DNA of 64,000 nt from Paenibacillus sp. Marseille-Q4541. GTDB lineage: Bacteria; Bacillota; Bacilli; Paenibacillales; Paenibacillaceae. Below are positions 26,849 to 36,285 of the stretch, one piece after another. Where the stretch lies: contig NZ_JAGXCY010000023.1 in NCBI RefSeq assembly GCF_018310695.1, positions 22,353 through 86,352 of the forward strand, written 5' to 3'. Numbering within the stretch: position 1 is the stretch's first letter; each line of letters starts with the position of its first letter. The notes beneath the pieces are model-generated. The model was not told where the DNA came from. It made no database searches and worked only from the letters and a program-made list of their open reading frames with translations. The position numbers and the translations under genes are program-made.

Positions 26849-28042
26849 ATGGAAAAATCAATTCGTCATCCCTATTCGTCTGACCAAGTTCCCGAGCCTA
26901 TTCGTAATGATGGAGCTGGAGGCGTGGATAAAGGACCTAGAGATGTAATGAGGGATCTAGAGAACCCGAATATGTTCGTACCTCCTGTAACCGATTCCGG
27001 CCTTGTTCCTAATTTGAAGTTTTCTTTCTCCGATACTCATATGCAGCTAAATCATGGGGGATGGTCAAGAGAAATCACGATTCGAGATTTGCCAATAGCG
27101 AAGACGCTTGCTGGAGTGAACATGAGCTTAACGCCGGGCGGAGTAAGAGAGCTTCACTGGCATCAGCAAGCCGAATGGTCTTATATGCTGCTCGGACATG
27201 CAAGGATTACCGCGGTTGATCAAAATGGCCGTAATTTTATCGCAGATGTAGGACCGGGAGATCTATGGTATTTCCCCCCTGGCATTCCTCATTCCATACA
27301 GGGATTAGAAGAGGGCTGTGAATTCCTGCTCGTGTTTGACGATGGAAGTTTCTCTGACTTGAGCACATTATCAATCTCCGATTGGTTTGCACATACGCCT
27401 AGAGACGTTTTGTCTGCGAATTTTGGTGTGCCTGAAAATGCTTTTGCAACGATTCCCCCTGAGCAGGTATATATTTTTCAGGACGCTGTTCCAGGGTCAT
27501 TAGAAAGTCAGAAAGTGCAGTCTCCTTATGGAACCGTCCCTCAAAGTTTTACACATAAGTTATTAGACCAAACGCCCCTCACAACGCCTGGAGGCAGTGT
27601 ACGTATTGTAGATTCATCTAACTTTCCTATTTCCAAAACGATTGCTGCTGCTCTTGTTGAAATTAAGCCAGGGGCAATGCGTGAGATGCATTGGCACCCT
27701 AATAATGACGAATGGCAATACTACCTCAGCGGGAAAGGACGAATGACTGTATTTGCGGGGAATGGAGTAGCCAGAACGTTTGATTATCGTGCGGGGGATG
27801 TCGGTTATGTACCTTTTGCTTTTGGTCACTATATTCAAAATACAGGCACCCAGTCGCTATGGTTTTTAGAAATGTTTAAAAGCGATCGCTTCCAGGATGT
27901 TTCTCTCAATCAGTGGATGGCACTTACTCCTGCCGCTTTGGTTCAGGATAATTTACATGTCGGTCCAGAACTGATGCGCGCTTTACGAAAAGAAAAATGG
28001 CCTGTTGTAAAGTATCCCGGGTATTCTTATGAAGGTAAATAG
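26849..28042 (+). CDS. oxdC: Bicupin oxalate decarboxylase-like protein
   Basis: A 397-residue Mn-dependent bicupin aligned end-to-end with B. subtilis OxdC. Domain 1 has RELHWHQQAEW and the later ligand His in PGIPHSIQG; domain 2 has REMHWHPNNDEWQYYLSG and FAFGHYIQN. These give three His and one Glu for each Mn site. The reaction is oxalate to formate plus CO2. The N-domain lid that carries catalytic Glu162 in OxdC (SENST) reads SDLST here, with Asp170 in the Glu position, which could alter the balance between decarboxylase and oxidase. No signal peptide is seen. GAGGTG precedes the ATG, and the gene is divergent from the SLH phosphatase. Confidence 0.85.
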   Translation: MEKSIRHPYSSDQVPEPIRNDGAGGVDKGPRDVMRDLENPNMFVPPVTDSGLVPNLKFSFSDTHMQLNHGGWSREITIRDLPIAKTLAGVNMSLTPGGVRELHWHQQAEWSYMLLGHARITAVDQNGRNFIADVGPGDLWYFPPGIPHSIQGLEEGCEFLLVFDDGSFSDLSTLSISDWFAHTPRDVLSANFGVPENAFATIPPEQVYIFQDAVPGSLESQKVQSPYGTVPQSFTHKLLDQTPLTTPGGSVRIVDSSNFPISKTIAAALVEIKPGAMREMHWHPNNDEWQYYLSGKGRMTVFAGNGVARTFDYRAGDVGYVPFAFGHYIQNTGTQSLWFLEMFKSDRFQDVSLNQWMALTPAALVQDNLHVGPELMRALRKEKWPVVKYPGYSYEGK

Positions 28043-28068
28043 CTTCTTTACGAAAAAAACCTTTACGA

Positions 28069-28093
28069 AGCTGCGTACAGCGCGGCTTTTTTG
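28069..28093 (+). terminator. Terminator after the bicupin gene
   Basis: AGCTGCG, loop TACAG, CGCGGCT followed by a T run, 26 bp after the stop. Confidence 0.75.
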
Positions 28094-28124
28094 CTTCTTA
28101 GTGGACAAGATGTTATCCAAAAAT

Positions 28125-28174
28125 AAAAAGGACGGATCTTGAAGTCAATATGACTTTAGAGAATCGTCCTTTTT
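28125..28174 (-). terminator. Terminator for the MarR gene
   Basis: AAAAAGGACG at 28125-28134 pairs with CGTCCTTTTT at 28165-28174, with further imperfect pairing inside. On the minus strand it directly follows the marR stop. Confidence 0.75.
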
Positions 28175-28176
28175 AT

Positions 28177-28671
28177 TTACTTCATAGATTTGTTTCGTTT
28201 CGTAGAACTAAGATGCTCGATCTGGTCTTCCAGAACCGTACTCGCTTTGCCTAAAAATTGTGTAATGAGCGCAAGTTCTTCCTCGGTATAGGAGGAAGCG
28301 AGTTTCACCATCGCATTATGAAGCGGAATGTAAGTATTAATGACCTCTTCTTTTTCCTCATATTGGGGAACTATAATGACTCTGCGACGATCATTCGGAT
28401 CATTTTCCCTGCGTACATATCCCACTTTTTCAAGCCGGTCAATCAATGCAGTAATACTGCCTGTAGCAAGCCCAGTTATTTTGGATAACTCACCGGCCGT
28501 AGTTGGACCTTTTTCCCGCAAAATATCAACGGATATGAAGTCATTATTATATAAGCCGAGAGAGGAAGCTACATTCTGTTGATATAATATCGTCCGGGTT
28601 CCGAGACCACGCATGTGGGAGACAAAATCTTCCTCTAGTTCTGTTGTAGGATCTTGATGCTCTCTTGACAA
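28177..28671 (-). CDS. MarR-family transcriptional regulator
   Basis: A 164-residue winged-helix regulator with the core GPTTAGELSKITGLATGSITALIDRLEKVGYVRRE, where the recognition helix and wing are standard for MarR, followed by the DPNDRRRVIIV wing. It is divergent from the UvrA2-like gene. A perfect 21-bp palindrome lies 27 bp in front of its own start. It therefore probably represses both genes and releases on binding a drug or oxidant. A terminator follows. Confidence 0.88.
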   Translation of the reverse strand: MSREHQDPTTELEEDFVSHMRGLGTRTILYQQNVASSLGLYNNDFISVDILREKGPTTAGELSKITGLATGSITALIDRLEKVGYVRRENDPNDRRRVIIVPQYEEKEEVINTYIPLHNAMVKLASSYTEEELALITQFLGKASTVLEDQIEHLSSTKRNKSMK

Positions 28672-28697
28672 AAGACTAACCTCCTTCTAAGCTGTTT

Positions 28698-28718
28698 ATA
28701 TCTTGATAATCAAGATAT
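28698..28718. promoter_or_regulatory. MarR-type operator palindrome
   Basis: ATATCTTGAT, A, ATCAAGATAT is a perfect inverted repeat between the divergent marR and uvrA2-like genes. Its TTGAT-n-ATCAA core is typical of MarR-family binding sites. Confidence 0.7.
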
Positions 28719-28833
28719 TAGATTGGCGAGATAATTGATGAACGTGTATGAATACAGTTTATTCTATAGAAACCATTCCAATTTTGCAAAAGGACCTGAA
28801 TAAATAGGTTCATATTATAGAGGAGGATGTTCT

Positions 28834-31338
28834 GTGAAAGAATCTATTCTTATTAAAGGGGCCCGAGAAAACAACCTGAAGAATATCTCACTCTCGATTC
28901 CGAAGTACAAACTTGTTGTGCTAACAGGACCTTCAGGATCAGGGAAGTCTACTCTAGCGATGGATACGCTTCAGAGAGAATGCCAGAGACAGTACATGGA
29001 CTCCATGAGGATGAGTTCGGATACAATTGGCAAACCGAAAGTCGAATCTATTCAGGGACTTTCCCCATCTATCAGTGTTGGACAACATGTAACGAATCGT
29101 AACCCCCGGTCGACAGTAGGGACGGTGACGGACCTTTATACGTTTGTGCGGTTTATCTTTTCAAGACTCGGAGATCGAATTTGTCCTAGCTGCAGCGGTA
29201 AAATTACTCCTCATTTTGAGGGAGTAGGTGTATTGGCAGAAGAAGATGAAGAAATGGATCATCAGATTATGAATTGTCCCCATTGCGGTACAGAGCTTGA
29301 AAAACTCGGTATGTCACACTTTTCCTTCAATAAACCGGAAGGTGCTTGTGAAACGTGCAGTGGACTTGGGCATGTCTCAAGTATTAATGAAGCTGCTGTT
29401 TTTCATCCTGATCTAAGCTTACGGGGCGGCGGAGTTGCCTCTTTGAACGGTGTCCATCGTGATATTCAGATGAGAATTTTAGTAGCTGCAGGAAAACATT
29501 TTGGATTTGATTTTGATCCAGATAAACCCTTGAAAGAATATAGTGAGGTTCAGCGGGATCTACTATATTACGGAGTAGAGAGTGATGAATTTAAGCGCCA
29601 TTATCCGAATGTAAAGCCGGTTCAAGGTACCAAATTTGAAGGTGTATTACCCGGATTATGGCGCCGGTATAAAGAAAAAGAAGGGGATGCTGGTACCCAG
29701 GATAAAGACAATAGCTTTTTTCAGGAGCAACTCTGCCCTGCATGCCTTGGCGCCCGTCTGAAGGAAGAAATACGTCTTGTTCAAGTAGCAGGTTCGACGA
29801 TTACCGAAGTAACGGAGTGGTCGCTCAGCGATGTATTTGAGTGGACAAATCGTTTACAAGATGAACTACCAGCGGAAGGTCTCCATTTGATAAAACCAAT
29901 TTTAGATGATCTGCCTGATCGGCTAAGACGCATAATTGATGTTGGCCTAGGTTACCTATCCATGAACCGTCAGACCGTCACCCTGTCTGGTGGAGAAACG
30001 CAGCGCCTACGGCTTGCCTCCCTTCTTGGTTCAGGACTCACAGGGGTATTATATATTCTTGATGAACCGACGACGGGTCTTCATCCAAGAGATACTTCAG
30101 GACTGATACGAGTACTTCAAGAGCTTCGAGATATGGGGAATACAGTGCTCGTTATTGAGCATGATGTCCTATTAATCCGTGCAGCTGATCATGTCATCGA
30201 TATGGGTCCAGGTGCTGGAATACACGGCGGAACCGTTGTAGGTGAGGGTAGCCTTGAGGACTTAATGGCAAGTGAGCTTTCGATTACGGGTGCTTTTTTA
30301 AGAGAAGAGCGTCTTCCTGCTCCCTCTCGCGTCCGTAGGAAGGGGAATGGACAGTTTGTAACGATTCACGAAGCTCACATTCGAAACATCGATATCCCTG
30401 TCGTTTCTTTTCCGCTCGGTTGTTTGATTGCGGTCACAGGTGTTTCTGGTTCAGGTAAATCCACCCTTGTGTTTGATATCCTTGCAGAGGGAAGTACCAA
30501 AGAACAGAATCCAAACGGTTGCAAAAAAATTACGGGTCTAGAACAAATCGGGAATGTCGTAATCTTTGATCAAGCTCCAATGGGAAGAGTTCAGCGTTCT
30601 AATGTAGCAACGTATACCGATGTGTTCACACAACTGCGCCAATTGTATGCAAGTTTACCGGAAGCAAAGGAACGAAAGCTAACGTCAAAACACTTCTCCT
30701 TTAATACTTCTGGTGGACGATGCGAGACATGTCAAGGACTAGGTGTGCTATCGGTAGATATGAACTTCCTGCCCGATTTAGAGGTCAAATGTCCAGATTG
30801 TAAAGGAAAGAGATTTACAGATGAGGTTCTACAAGTTCAGTATAAAGGTTTATCCATTTCTGATTTGCTTGATATGTCGATCGAAGAAAGTTTGCCCATC
30901 CTGGGGTCTGAGGCAAAGATTGCTGGTCTACTAGAGATGTTGTGTGAAGTAGGGCTTGGATATCTGAAATGGGGACAATCTGTCAAAACGTTATCTGGCG
31001 GAGAAGGTCAGCGGATAAGACTCGCGAAAGAGCTAACCAAACCATCTAAAAATCATACGCTTTATCTGTTGGACGAGCCAACGACGGGTCTTCATCCTTC
31101 TGACATTAAGAAGCTTCATGTTCTACTAAATAAGCTGGTAGAGACAGGAAATACCGTTGTCGTTGTTGAACACAGCTTGGAATTGATCCGTGAATCCGAC
31201 TGGGTGATTGATATCGGTCCAGAAGGCGGTACTGCTGGTGGGAAATTAATAGCAGAAGGCACACCAGAACAGATAGCCGGTGTAAAAGATTCCTTCACAG
31301 GTATGTATGTAAAACAGGTTCTGGCCGAAGGACTATAA
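28834..31338 (+). CDS. UvrA2-type ABC ATPase (UvrA paralogue, drug/DNA-damage tolerance)
   Basis: The 834-residue protein has the two UvrA ATPase modules. Module 1 has Walker A TGPSGSGKSTLAMDTL, signature TLSGGETQRLRLASLLGSG and Walker B LYILDEPTTGLHP. Module 2 has GVSGSGKSTLVFDIL, TLSGGEGQRIRLAKEL and LYLLDEPTTGLHP. Zinc-binding pairs are CPSC with CPHC, CETC and CPDC. It is about 110 residues shorter than housekeeping UvrA (around 940-950), as in class II UvrA2/DrrC proteins that lack the UvrB-binding domain. Such proteins give tolerance to DNA-binding drugs. AGAGGAGG precedes the start. Regulation by the divergent MarR is likely. Confidence 0.85.
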   Translation: MKESILIKGARENNLKNISLSIPKYKLVVLTGPSGSGKSTLAMDTLQRECQRQYMDSMRMSSDTIGKPKVESIQGLSPSISVGQHVTNRNPRSTVGTVTDLYTFVRFIFSRLGDRICPSCSGKITPHFEGVGVLAEEDEEMDHQIMNCPHCGTELEKLGMSHFSFNKPEGACETCSGLGHVSSINEAAVFHPDLSLRGGGVASLNGVHRDIQMRILVAAGKHFGFDFDPDKPLKEYSEVQRDLLYYGVESDEFKRHYPNVKPVQGTKFEGVLPGLWRRYKEKEGDAGTQDKDNSFFQEQLCPACLGARLKEEIRLVQVAGSTITEVTEWSLSDVFEWTNRLQDELPAEGLHLIKPILDDLPDRLRRIIDVGLGYLSMNRQTVTLSGGETQRLRLASLLGSGLTGVLYILDEPTTGLHPRDTSGLIRVLQELRDMGNTVLVIEHDVLLIRAADHVIDMGPGAGIHGGTVVGEGSLEDLMASELSITGAFLREERLPAPSRVRRKGNGQFVTIHEAHIRNIDIPVVSFPLGCLIAVTGVSGSGKSTLVFDILAEGSTKEQNPNGCKKITGLEQIGNVVIFDQAPMGRVQRSNVATYTDVFTQLRQLYASLPEAKERKLTSKHFSFNTSGGRCETCQGLGVLSVDMNFLPDLEVKCPDCKGKRFTDEVLQVQYKGLSISDLLDMSIEESLPILGSEAKIAGLLEMLCEVGLGYLKWGQSVKTLSGGEGQRIRLAKELTKPSKNHTLYLLDEPTTGLHPSDIKKLHVLLNKLVETGNTVVVVEHSLELIRESDWVIDIGPEGGTAGGKLIAEGTPEQIAGVKDSFTGMYVKQVLAEGL

Positions 31339-31410
31339 CCGTTTTTGATCCCATGGCTATAAGGAATTAACTATAGTAAAGATTGATAAGCTATACATCT
31401 AGCAGAGATC

Positions 31411-31455
31411 AAAAAAAAGGTGCAATTCCGATCCTTCGGAAGGCACCTTTTTTTA
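31411..31455 (+). terminator. Terminator after the uvrA2-like gene
   Basis: AAAAAAAAGGTGC and GGCACCTTTTTTT form the outer stem and TTCCGA/TCGGAA the inner one. The hairpin is strong, with a long T run. Confidence 0.85.
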
Positions 31456-31482
31456 TCATATCCACTCCACTGAATCAATAGG

Positions 31483-31514
31483 GGTTATTTGTTTCGTTGT
31501 AACAACAAATAACC
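31483..31514. repeat. Perfect 11-bp inverted repeat
   Basis: GGTTATTTGTT and AACAAATAACC lie 10 bp apart in the gap between the uvrA2 terminator and the next operon. No T run follows, so an operator or RNA stem is possible. Confidence 0.5.
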
Positions 31515-31590
31515 GCTAATTCTCGATGTTCTTTTTATTATGGTGCTAAAAGCAGAGATATTGCTCAAACAAAGACGGCCATAGGTAAAT

Positions 31591-31640
31591 AATATTAAAA
31601 AAGCTGTTGTCACGAAGAGGGCATTAGCTTTTTTAATATT
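31591..31640. repeat. Perfect 15-bp inverted repeat, terminator-like on both strands
   Basis: AATATTAAAAAAGCT and AGCTTTTTTAATATT are separated by 20 bp. It lies about 95 bp before the AraC regulator start. It may be a terminator or part of the regulator leader; nothing upstream obviously needs it since the uvrA2 terminator is 140 bp earlier. Confidence 0.5.
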
Positions 31641-31735
31641 TCTTTTGAGAGGGAGAGTTACATTTGATGCATAATATAGAAAGAAGATACTTCATCAAGT
31701 GAATTAGGAAAGTGAAAAAGGAAAGGGTGGATCAG

Positions 31736-32614
31736 ATGGGAGTACCTACTTTTCTTGAAACAGGTCATATGACGGCAGGTTTTCCTATTCGGGTGGTACA
31801 TACAGGCGCACAGTTTAATTTTGCAGCACACTGGCATGAAGAGGTGGAATTGGTTGTTGTGAGCGGGAAGTGTGCCAGAATTGGTGTATATAACCACATC
31901 TATGAATTAGAACAAGGAGATGTACTGCTTATTAAGCCAGGGGATGTTCACTGCTTCTTGCCAGGAACGGATCACTTAACAATTATCCAATTTCGGCTTG
32001 AACTATTAACGGGGAACTTTACAACCGAAGACGAAACACAGGACATGAAAAAACTTTTTCATAAAACATCGGTGATTCCCTCAATCATCAGTAGCGAGAA
32101 AAACTTAAGAAGGTATGTAGATGCCATTACAGAGGAAGAGAAAAATCAGCAGGTAGGATACCGATGGTTAATGATTGCTAGGCTATATGATCTTATCGTT
32201 CACTTATTGCGTACAAAGGCACCATCTACAGATGAATTGATTCAAGAGTGGCCTTATACTTCTTCGAAAAAATTCGAATTCATCGAAGCTATATGTGAAT
32301 ACCTAGAGGAGCATTATGCGGAACCTATTAAGCTGGGTCAGGTGGCAGAGCATATAAAGTTCAGTAAGTTTTACGTATGTAAAATGTTTAAAGAAATAAA
32401 GGGAGTCACACTGATGGAGTACTTAAATCATTTTCGGATTATTAAATCGGAATGGGCATTATTGTTTAGTAAAGATTCGATACTAGATATAGCCATAGGT
32501 CATGGATTTAACAATATGAATTCGTACAATCGTCTTTTTAAAAAATACAATGACTGCACTCCGTCTGAATTCCGCAAAAAACATCGTACGAATATCACAA
32601 AATATGAAGGATGA
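31736..32614 (+). CDS. AraC-family regulator with N-terminal cupin domain
   Basis: A 292-residue regulator. An N-terminal AraC-binding cupin (about residues 20-95, with HWHEEVELVVVSG and KPGDVHCFLPG) would sense a sugar. The C-terminal AraC double HTH (about 190-290) includes IKFSKFYVCKMFKEIKG and the second-HTH signature HGFNNMNSYNRLFKKYN. An in-frame GTG exists at 31712, but GGAAAGGGTGG ends 5 bp before the ATG at 31736, which is preferred. It heads a sugar ABC operon on the same strand and is its probable activator. Confidence 0.88.
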   Translation: MGVPTFLETGHMTAGFPIRVVHTGAQFNFAAHWHEEVELVVVSGKCARIGVYNHIYELEQGDVLLIKPGDVHCFLPGTDHLTIIQFRLELLTGNFTTEDETQDMKKLFHKTSVIPSIISSEKNLRRYVDAITEEEKNQQVGYRWLMIARLYDLIVHLLRTKAPSTDELIQEWPYTSSKKFEFIEAICEYLEEHYAEPIKLGQVAEHIKFSKFYVCKMFKEIKGVTLMEYLNHFRIIKSEWALLFSKDSILDIAIGHGFNNMNSYNRLFKKYNDCTPSEFRKKHRTNITKYEG

Positions 32615-32667
32615 TCCACAATATTTGAGGAGAAAGCCCTCTCCAAAATCAATATACTCTAATAAAT

Positions 32668-32681
32668 TGTAAGCGTTTCCT
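32668..32681. promoter_or_regulatory. CcpA cre-like site before the second sugar operon
   Basis: TGTAAGCGTTTCCT matches the left half and centre of the cre consensus and deviates at the right end. It lies 17 bp before the lipoprotein ATG. A similar but weaker string, TTGTAAGCGACTGCC, precedes the first permease gene near 33987. Confidence 0.45.
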
Positions 32682-32698
32682 TTTGAAGGAGGGGGCTC

Positions 32699-33973
32699 AT
32701 GAAAAAGTTTAAGCGAAAATATTACTCCATTATTGTACTTATGAGCGCAGCGATGTTGTTATCCAGTTGTCAGTTAAATGGAATGAACCATTCAAAGCAA
32801 GAGGAGATTACGATATGGAGTTTTACCGATGAAGCGGGTTATGCCATTGAGAAATTCGAAGAGAAATATCCAGACATTAAGGTGAATTTCGTTAATATTC
32901 CTGGAAATTTCTATATTACGAAGCTTAAATCGGCACTGCAGACGACATCCAAAGCACCGGATGTGTTTATGATTGAGAATGCGAATATAAGAGAACTCAT
33001 TGATGTTCCATATCTCGAGAATTTGTCTGAATCACCGTATAACGCGAATGACCTCATCCCCGAGCAATATCCTTTCGTGCAGGCGAATGAGAAAGATAGT
33101 GAAGGAAACATCAAGGCCTTAGGCTATCAAGGAACTCCTGGGGGGATATATTACCGACGAGATTTGGCCAAACAATATTTGGGAACCGATGATCCAAAGA
33201 AGGTAAGTGAGCAGATCGGAACTTGGGAGGATATTTTCAAGATCGGGGAGCGCGTACAGCAGGAAAGTGGAAATCAAGTCCATGCACTTGCAAACTGGAA
33301 TGCAATATCTAACTCTTATGATGGTATCCCTTGGGTTAAGGATGGAAAGTTTGTAATCGATGATACATATTTGAAGGTCCTTGACCTGGTTCGTGAAGCT
33401 CGTCAGCGCCGTGTACTTGCTGAGTTCGATGATGGAAGTGCCGGTTATGCAGCATCAATGCAAAAGGGGCAAGTTATGTTCTATCCAGGAGCTACTTGGG
33501 CGTTACAATATACGTTTAAAGCAAATGCACCGGATACGAAAGGATTATGGGGGCTTGCACAAGGACCATCTGCTTTTAGTTCGGGTGGAACTTATATTGC
33601 TATGTATAGTAAAAGTGACAAAAAGGATCTTGCTTGGAAGTTTATCGAGTTTTATAACTTTGATCATGATTTCCTATCCGAACTTGCGAAAGAACAAGAC
33701 TATTTTACAAGTAATATGGTCGTGAACGATCAGCTTGCGAAAACCGTAACTTCGGATTATCTAGGCGGACAGAAGCATTTTGAGTTCTTCTCAGAAGCAG
33801 CAAAACAGGTACCTGTCTATGAGAGAACCAAATACGATACGACGATTAACAATGATATTTTTAAAAATGTACTCCAGTTGTATCTCAATAACGACATTAA
33901 GACAAAGGAAGAAGTCGTGAAGAGAATGAAACGTGATGTCAAATTGAGATTTCCGGAGCTAGAAGTCGATTAG
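32699..33973 (+). CDS. Sugar-binding lipoprotein of a CUT1 ABC transporter
   Basis: This 424-residue lipoprotein has a signal peptide ending in the lipobox LLSSCQ and a family-1 solute-binding body: EEITIWSFTDEAGYAIEKFEEKYPDI at the mature N-terminus, APDVFMIENANIREL and GVMFYPGATWALQY-like segments later. It delivers a carbohydrate to the two permeases encoded next. GGAGG precedes the ATG. The ligand cannot be read. As with the first operon, no ATPase gene is present and a shared MsmX-type ATPase is presumed. Confidence 0.88.
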   Translation: MKKFKRKYYSIIVLMSAAMLLSSCQLNGMNHSKQEEITIWSFTDEAGYAIEKFEEKYPDIKVNFVNIPGNFYITKLKSALQTTSKAPDVFMIENANIRELIDVPYLENLSESPYNANDLIPEQYPFVQANEKDSEGNIKALGYQGTPGGIYYRRDLAKQYLGTDDPKKVSEQIGTWEDIFKIGERVQQESGNQVHALANWNAISNSYDGIPWVKDGKFVIDDTYLKVLDLVREARQRRVLAEFDDGSAGYAASMQKGQVMFYPGATWALQYTFKANAPDTKGLWGLAQGPSAFSSGGTYIAMYSKSDKKDLAWKFIEFYNFDHDFLSELAKEQDYFTSNMVVNDQLAKTVTSDYLGGQKHFEFFSEAAKQVPVYERTKYDTTINNDIFKNVLQLYLNNDIKTKEEVVKRMKRDVKLRFPELEVD

Positions 33974-34034
33974 CTTATTAGTTTAGTTGTAAGCGACTGC
34001 CTTTTATTATTCCGATGACTGGGGGGTACAATCC

Positions 34035-34925
34035 ATGTTTGCGAAGTCAATTCGTAAAGATCATTATGGTTACTATTTTATTGCACCGTTCTTTATCATT
34101 TTTCTCATATTTGGTCTCTATCCGATCCTTTATTCGCTCTATATCAGCTTTACGAACTGGGACGGCATCACCACACCAGATTTTGTAGGAATCGGTAATT
34201 ATGTTTCTGTTTTGCAAGATCCACTATTCTATAAAACCCTTTTTAATACGCTTTTTATTTGGGGAGTTTCTGTTGTTCCTCAGCTTACCGTTTCGCTTGT
34301 ACTCGCCTTTATTCTCAATGATAAACTGCTCAAGGGGCGAGATTTTTTCAGAGCAGTCTATTTCTTCCCGAATATCGTTACAGCTGCATCACTCGGTTTA
34401 CTAGTAAGTCTTATCTTTGATTGGCAGTCCGGGGGACTGAATCACTTTTTGGTTCAGGTAGGACTCATCGATGATCCGATTAATTGGAAAAACGATCCTT
34501 GGTTCATGCGTCTTATCGTGTCCGCGATTCTTTTCTTCCAATACTTTGGCTACTCGATGGTCATATATCTTGCCGGTCTGCAAGGCATTGATCCCTCTTT
34601 ACAAGAAGCCGCTCAAATCGATGGTGCGGAGAAGAAGCATATTTTCTTTCATATTATCGTTCCAATGCTGCGTCCGATCATTCTGTTTCAGATTATTACG
34701 TCCATCATTGGAGGTATTCAAATTTTCGATCAGCCATTTACATTGACCAATGGAACCGGTGGGCCAGATCGCGCAGCAATGACTAGTATTATGTATTTAT
34801 ATAATGTCGCATTCCAGAGTACACGTTTTGGTTACGGGGCAGCGATTGCATTTTGTTTATTCATCATCATTATTCTGCTATCTGCCGTATCCTTTATGAT
34901 GACGAAGCGGAAGAGCAGTTCTTAG
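34035..34925 (+). CDS. CUT1 sugar ABC permease (MalF type)
   Basis: A 296-residue permease with six helices, starting GYYFIAPFFIIFLIFGLYPILYS, and the EAA docking loop LQEAAQIDGAEKKHIFFHIIVPML. It begins 61 bp after the binding protein and pairs with the next gene. A G-rich SD (GGGGGG) lies upstream of the ATG. Confidence 0.88.
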   Translation: MFAKSIRKDHYGYYFIAPFFIIFLIFGLYPILYSLYISFTNWDGITTPDFVGIGNYVSVLQDPLFYKTLFNTLFIWGVSVVPQLTVSLVLAFILNDKLLKGRDFFRAVYFFPNIVTAASLGLLVSLIFDWQSGGLNHFLVQVGLIDDPINWKNDPWFMRLIVSAILFFQYFGYSMVIYLAGLQGIDPSLQEAAQIDGAEKKHIFFHIIVPMLRPIILFQIITSIIGGIQIFDQPFTLTNGTGGPDRAAMTSIMYLYNVAFQSTRFGYGAAIAFCLFIIIILLSAVSFMMTKRKSSS

Positions 34926-34941
34926 GGAGGGGGAAAATCTA

Positions 34942-35823
34942 ATGCAAACAGCGAAACCGGTAGAACAAAACGTTACGATACAGAGACACACGAAAGTAAG
35001 GCAGCCATTAACGGTAGGCAAAGTAATTATCTACCTTTTCCTTGTCATCCTCGCCGTGATCTGTATCATTCCATTTTACTTAATGCTCATCTATTCCACA
35101 CACAACAATGCAACGATTGCATCGACATTCACCTTCCTTCCCGGACAATTTCTAATCGATAATTATATGAACATGGCATCCAAAATCAATATTTGGCGGG
35201 GGTTTGCTAACAGCTTTTTTATTGCAGGAAGCTCTACAGTACTGTCTTTATATATCGGTGCACTTACGGCATATGGCTTTGCCAAATTTAAGTTTAAAGG
35301 TCGTACTTGGTTATTCTTGTTTCTGCTAGCTACAATGATGGTACCAGGGCAGCTTGCTCTGATCGGAATGTATCGTTTGTTCAGTACACTCGGACTTCTG
35401 GATAGCTATACAGCCATTATTTTACCTGCAGCAGCGAACGCATTTAATGTGTTCTTTATCAAACAGTTCATAGAGAGTAGTATCCCTGACGAAATCATTG
35501 AGTCCGCTCGCGTGGATAGTGCAGGAGAGTTCCGCACATTTAATCAGATTGTATTACCTATTCTTGGACCTGCGATTTCGGCATTGGGAATTTTCACATT
35601 TATCGGTTCGTGGAACAATTTTCTTACGCCGCTCGTACTCTTTTTCTCACTAGATAAATATCCGCTACCTGTACTCGTAGCACTTGTGCAAGGATACTAT
35701 GGAATGGACTATGGATTACTTTATCTAGGAGTCGCGATCTCTATCGTTCCTATTATCATTGTATTCGCGATCTTCTCCAGACAAATTATAGGTAGCGTAG
35801 CTTTAGGGGCAGTCAAAGGATAA
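34942..35823 (+). CDS. CUT1 sugar ABC permease (MalG type)
   Basis: This 293-residue permease has a short hydrophilic N-terminus, six helices, an EAA-like loop (PDEIIESARVDSAGEFRTFNQIVLPIL, where Ala-Ala is replaced by Ser-Ala) and the C-terminal GSVALGAVKG tail typical of MalG subunits. It begins 16 bp after the preceding permease and ends the operon; a terminator follows. Confidence 0.88.
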   Translation: MQTAKPVEQNVTIQRHTKVRQPLTVGKVIIYLFLVILAVICIIPFYLMLIYSTHNNATIASTFTFLPGQFLIDNYMNMASKINIWRGFANSFFIAGSSTVLSLYIGALTAYGFAKFKFKGRTWLFLFLLATMMVPGQLALIGMYRLFSTLGLLDSYTAIILPAAANAFNVFFIKQFIESSIPDEIIESARVDSAGEFRTFNQIVLPILGPAISALGIFTFIGSWNNFLTPLVLFFSLDKYPLPVLVALVQGYYGMDYGLLYLGVAISIVPIIIVFAIFSRQIIGSVALGAVKG

Positions 35824-35835
35824 GTTGTATTATAC

Positions 35836-35880
35836 AAGCAAGGTTGCTCTGCGTATTTCAGAGTAGCTTTGCTTTTTTCG
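35836..35880 (+). terminator. Terminator of the second sugar operon
   Basis: AAGCAAGGTTGCTCTG and CAGAGTAGCTTTGCTT form a long stem with two mismatches, followed by six T residues. Confidence 0.85.
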
Positions 35881-36036
35881 TATGTGTTCTAGTAATCGAT
35901 CTAACGAAGGTAGGAAGGTGTATTATTAAGAGAAATTTATTAGAGTCTAATAGTAACAAAGAAATGTGAGATGAAATAGTCATGAATAAAACGTTACGCA
36001 GAGAGCCGCTGAAAAGCGGTTTTTATTTTATTTAAT

Positions 36037-36050
36037 AGAACATGTGTTCT
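36037..36050. promoter_or_regulatory. LexA-like palindrome 1
   Basis: AGAACATGTGTTCT, a perfect palindrome of the GAAC-N4-GTTC type recognised by Gram-positive LexA (DinR). Confidence 0.45.
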
Positions 36051-36271
36051 TGTATGCGGTGAAATCCAACAATTGACTCGAAATAAGCCTAATCAACTCA
36101 TAGAATACTATCACTTTGCTTCACTTTTCTGAGCATTTATAGAAAGAATATCTCTTTCTAAGAGAAGAGAGTTTCTAAATTTCCTTGTATTAACTAAAAA
36201 AGGGGATAAATGATCGAAAAAATACGTATTTCACACGTATAAGTGATCAAAAGTGCGGTTTTTAGGGGGAT

Positions 36272-36285
36272 AGAACATATGTTCT
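36272..36285. promoter_or_regulatory. LexA-like palindrome 2
   Basis: AGAACATATGTTCT, a perfect palindrome; AGTGCGGTTTT lies about 10 bp to its left, as for copy 3. Confidence 0.5.
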
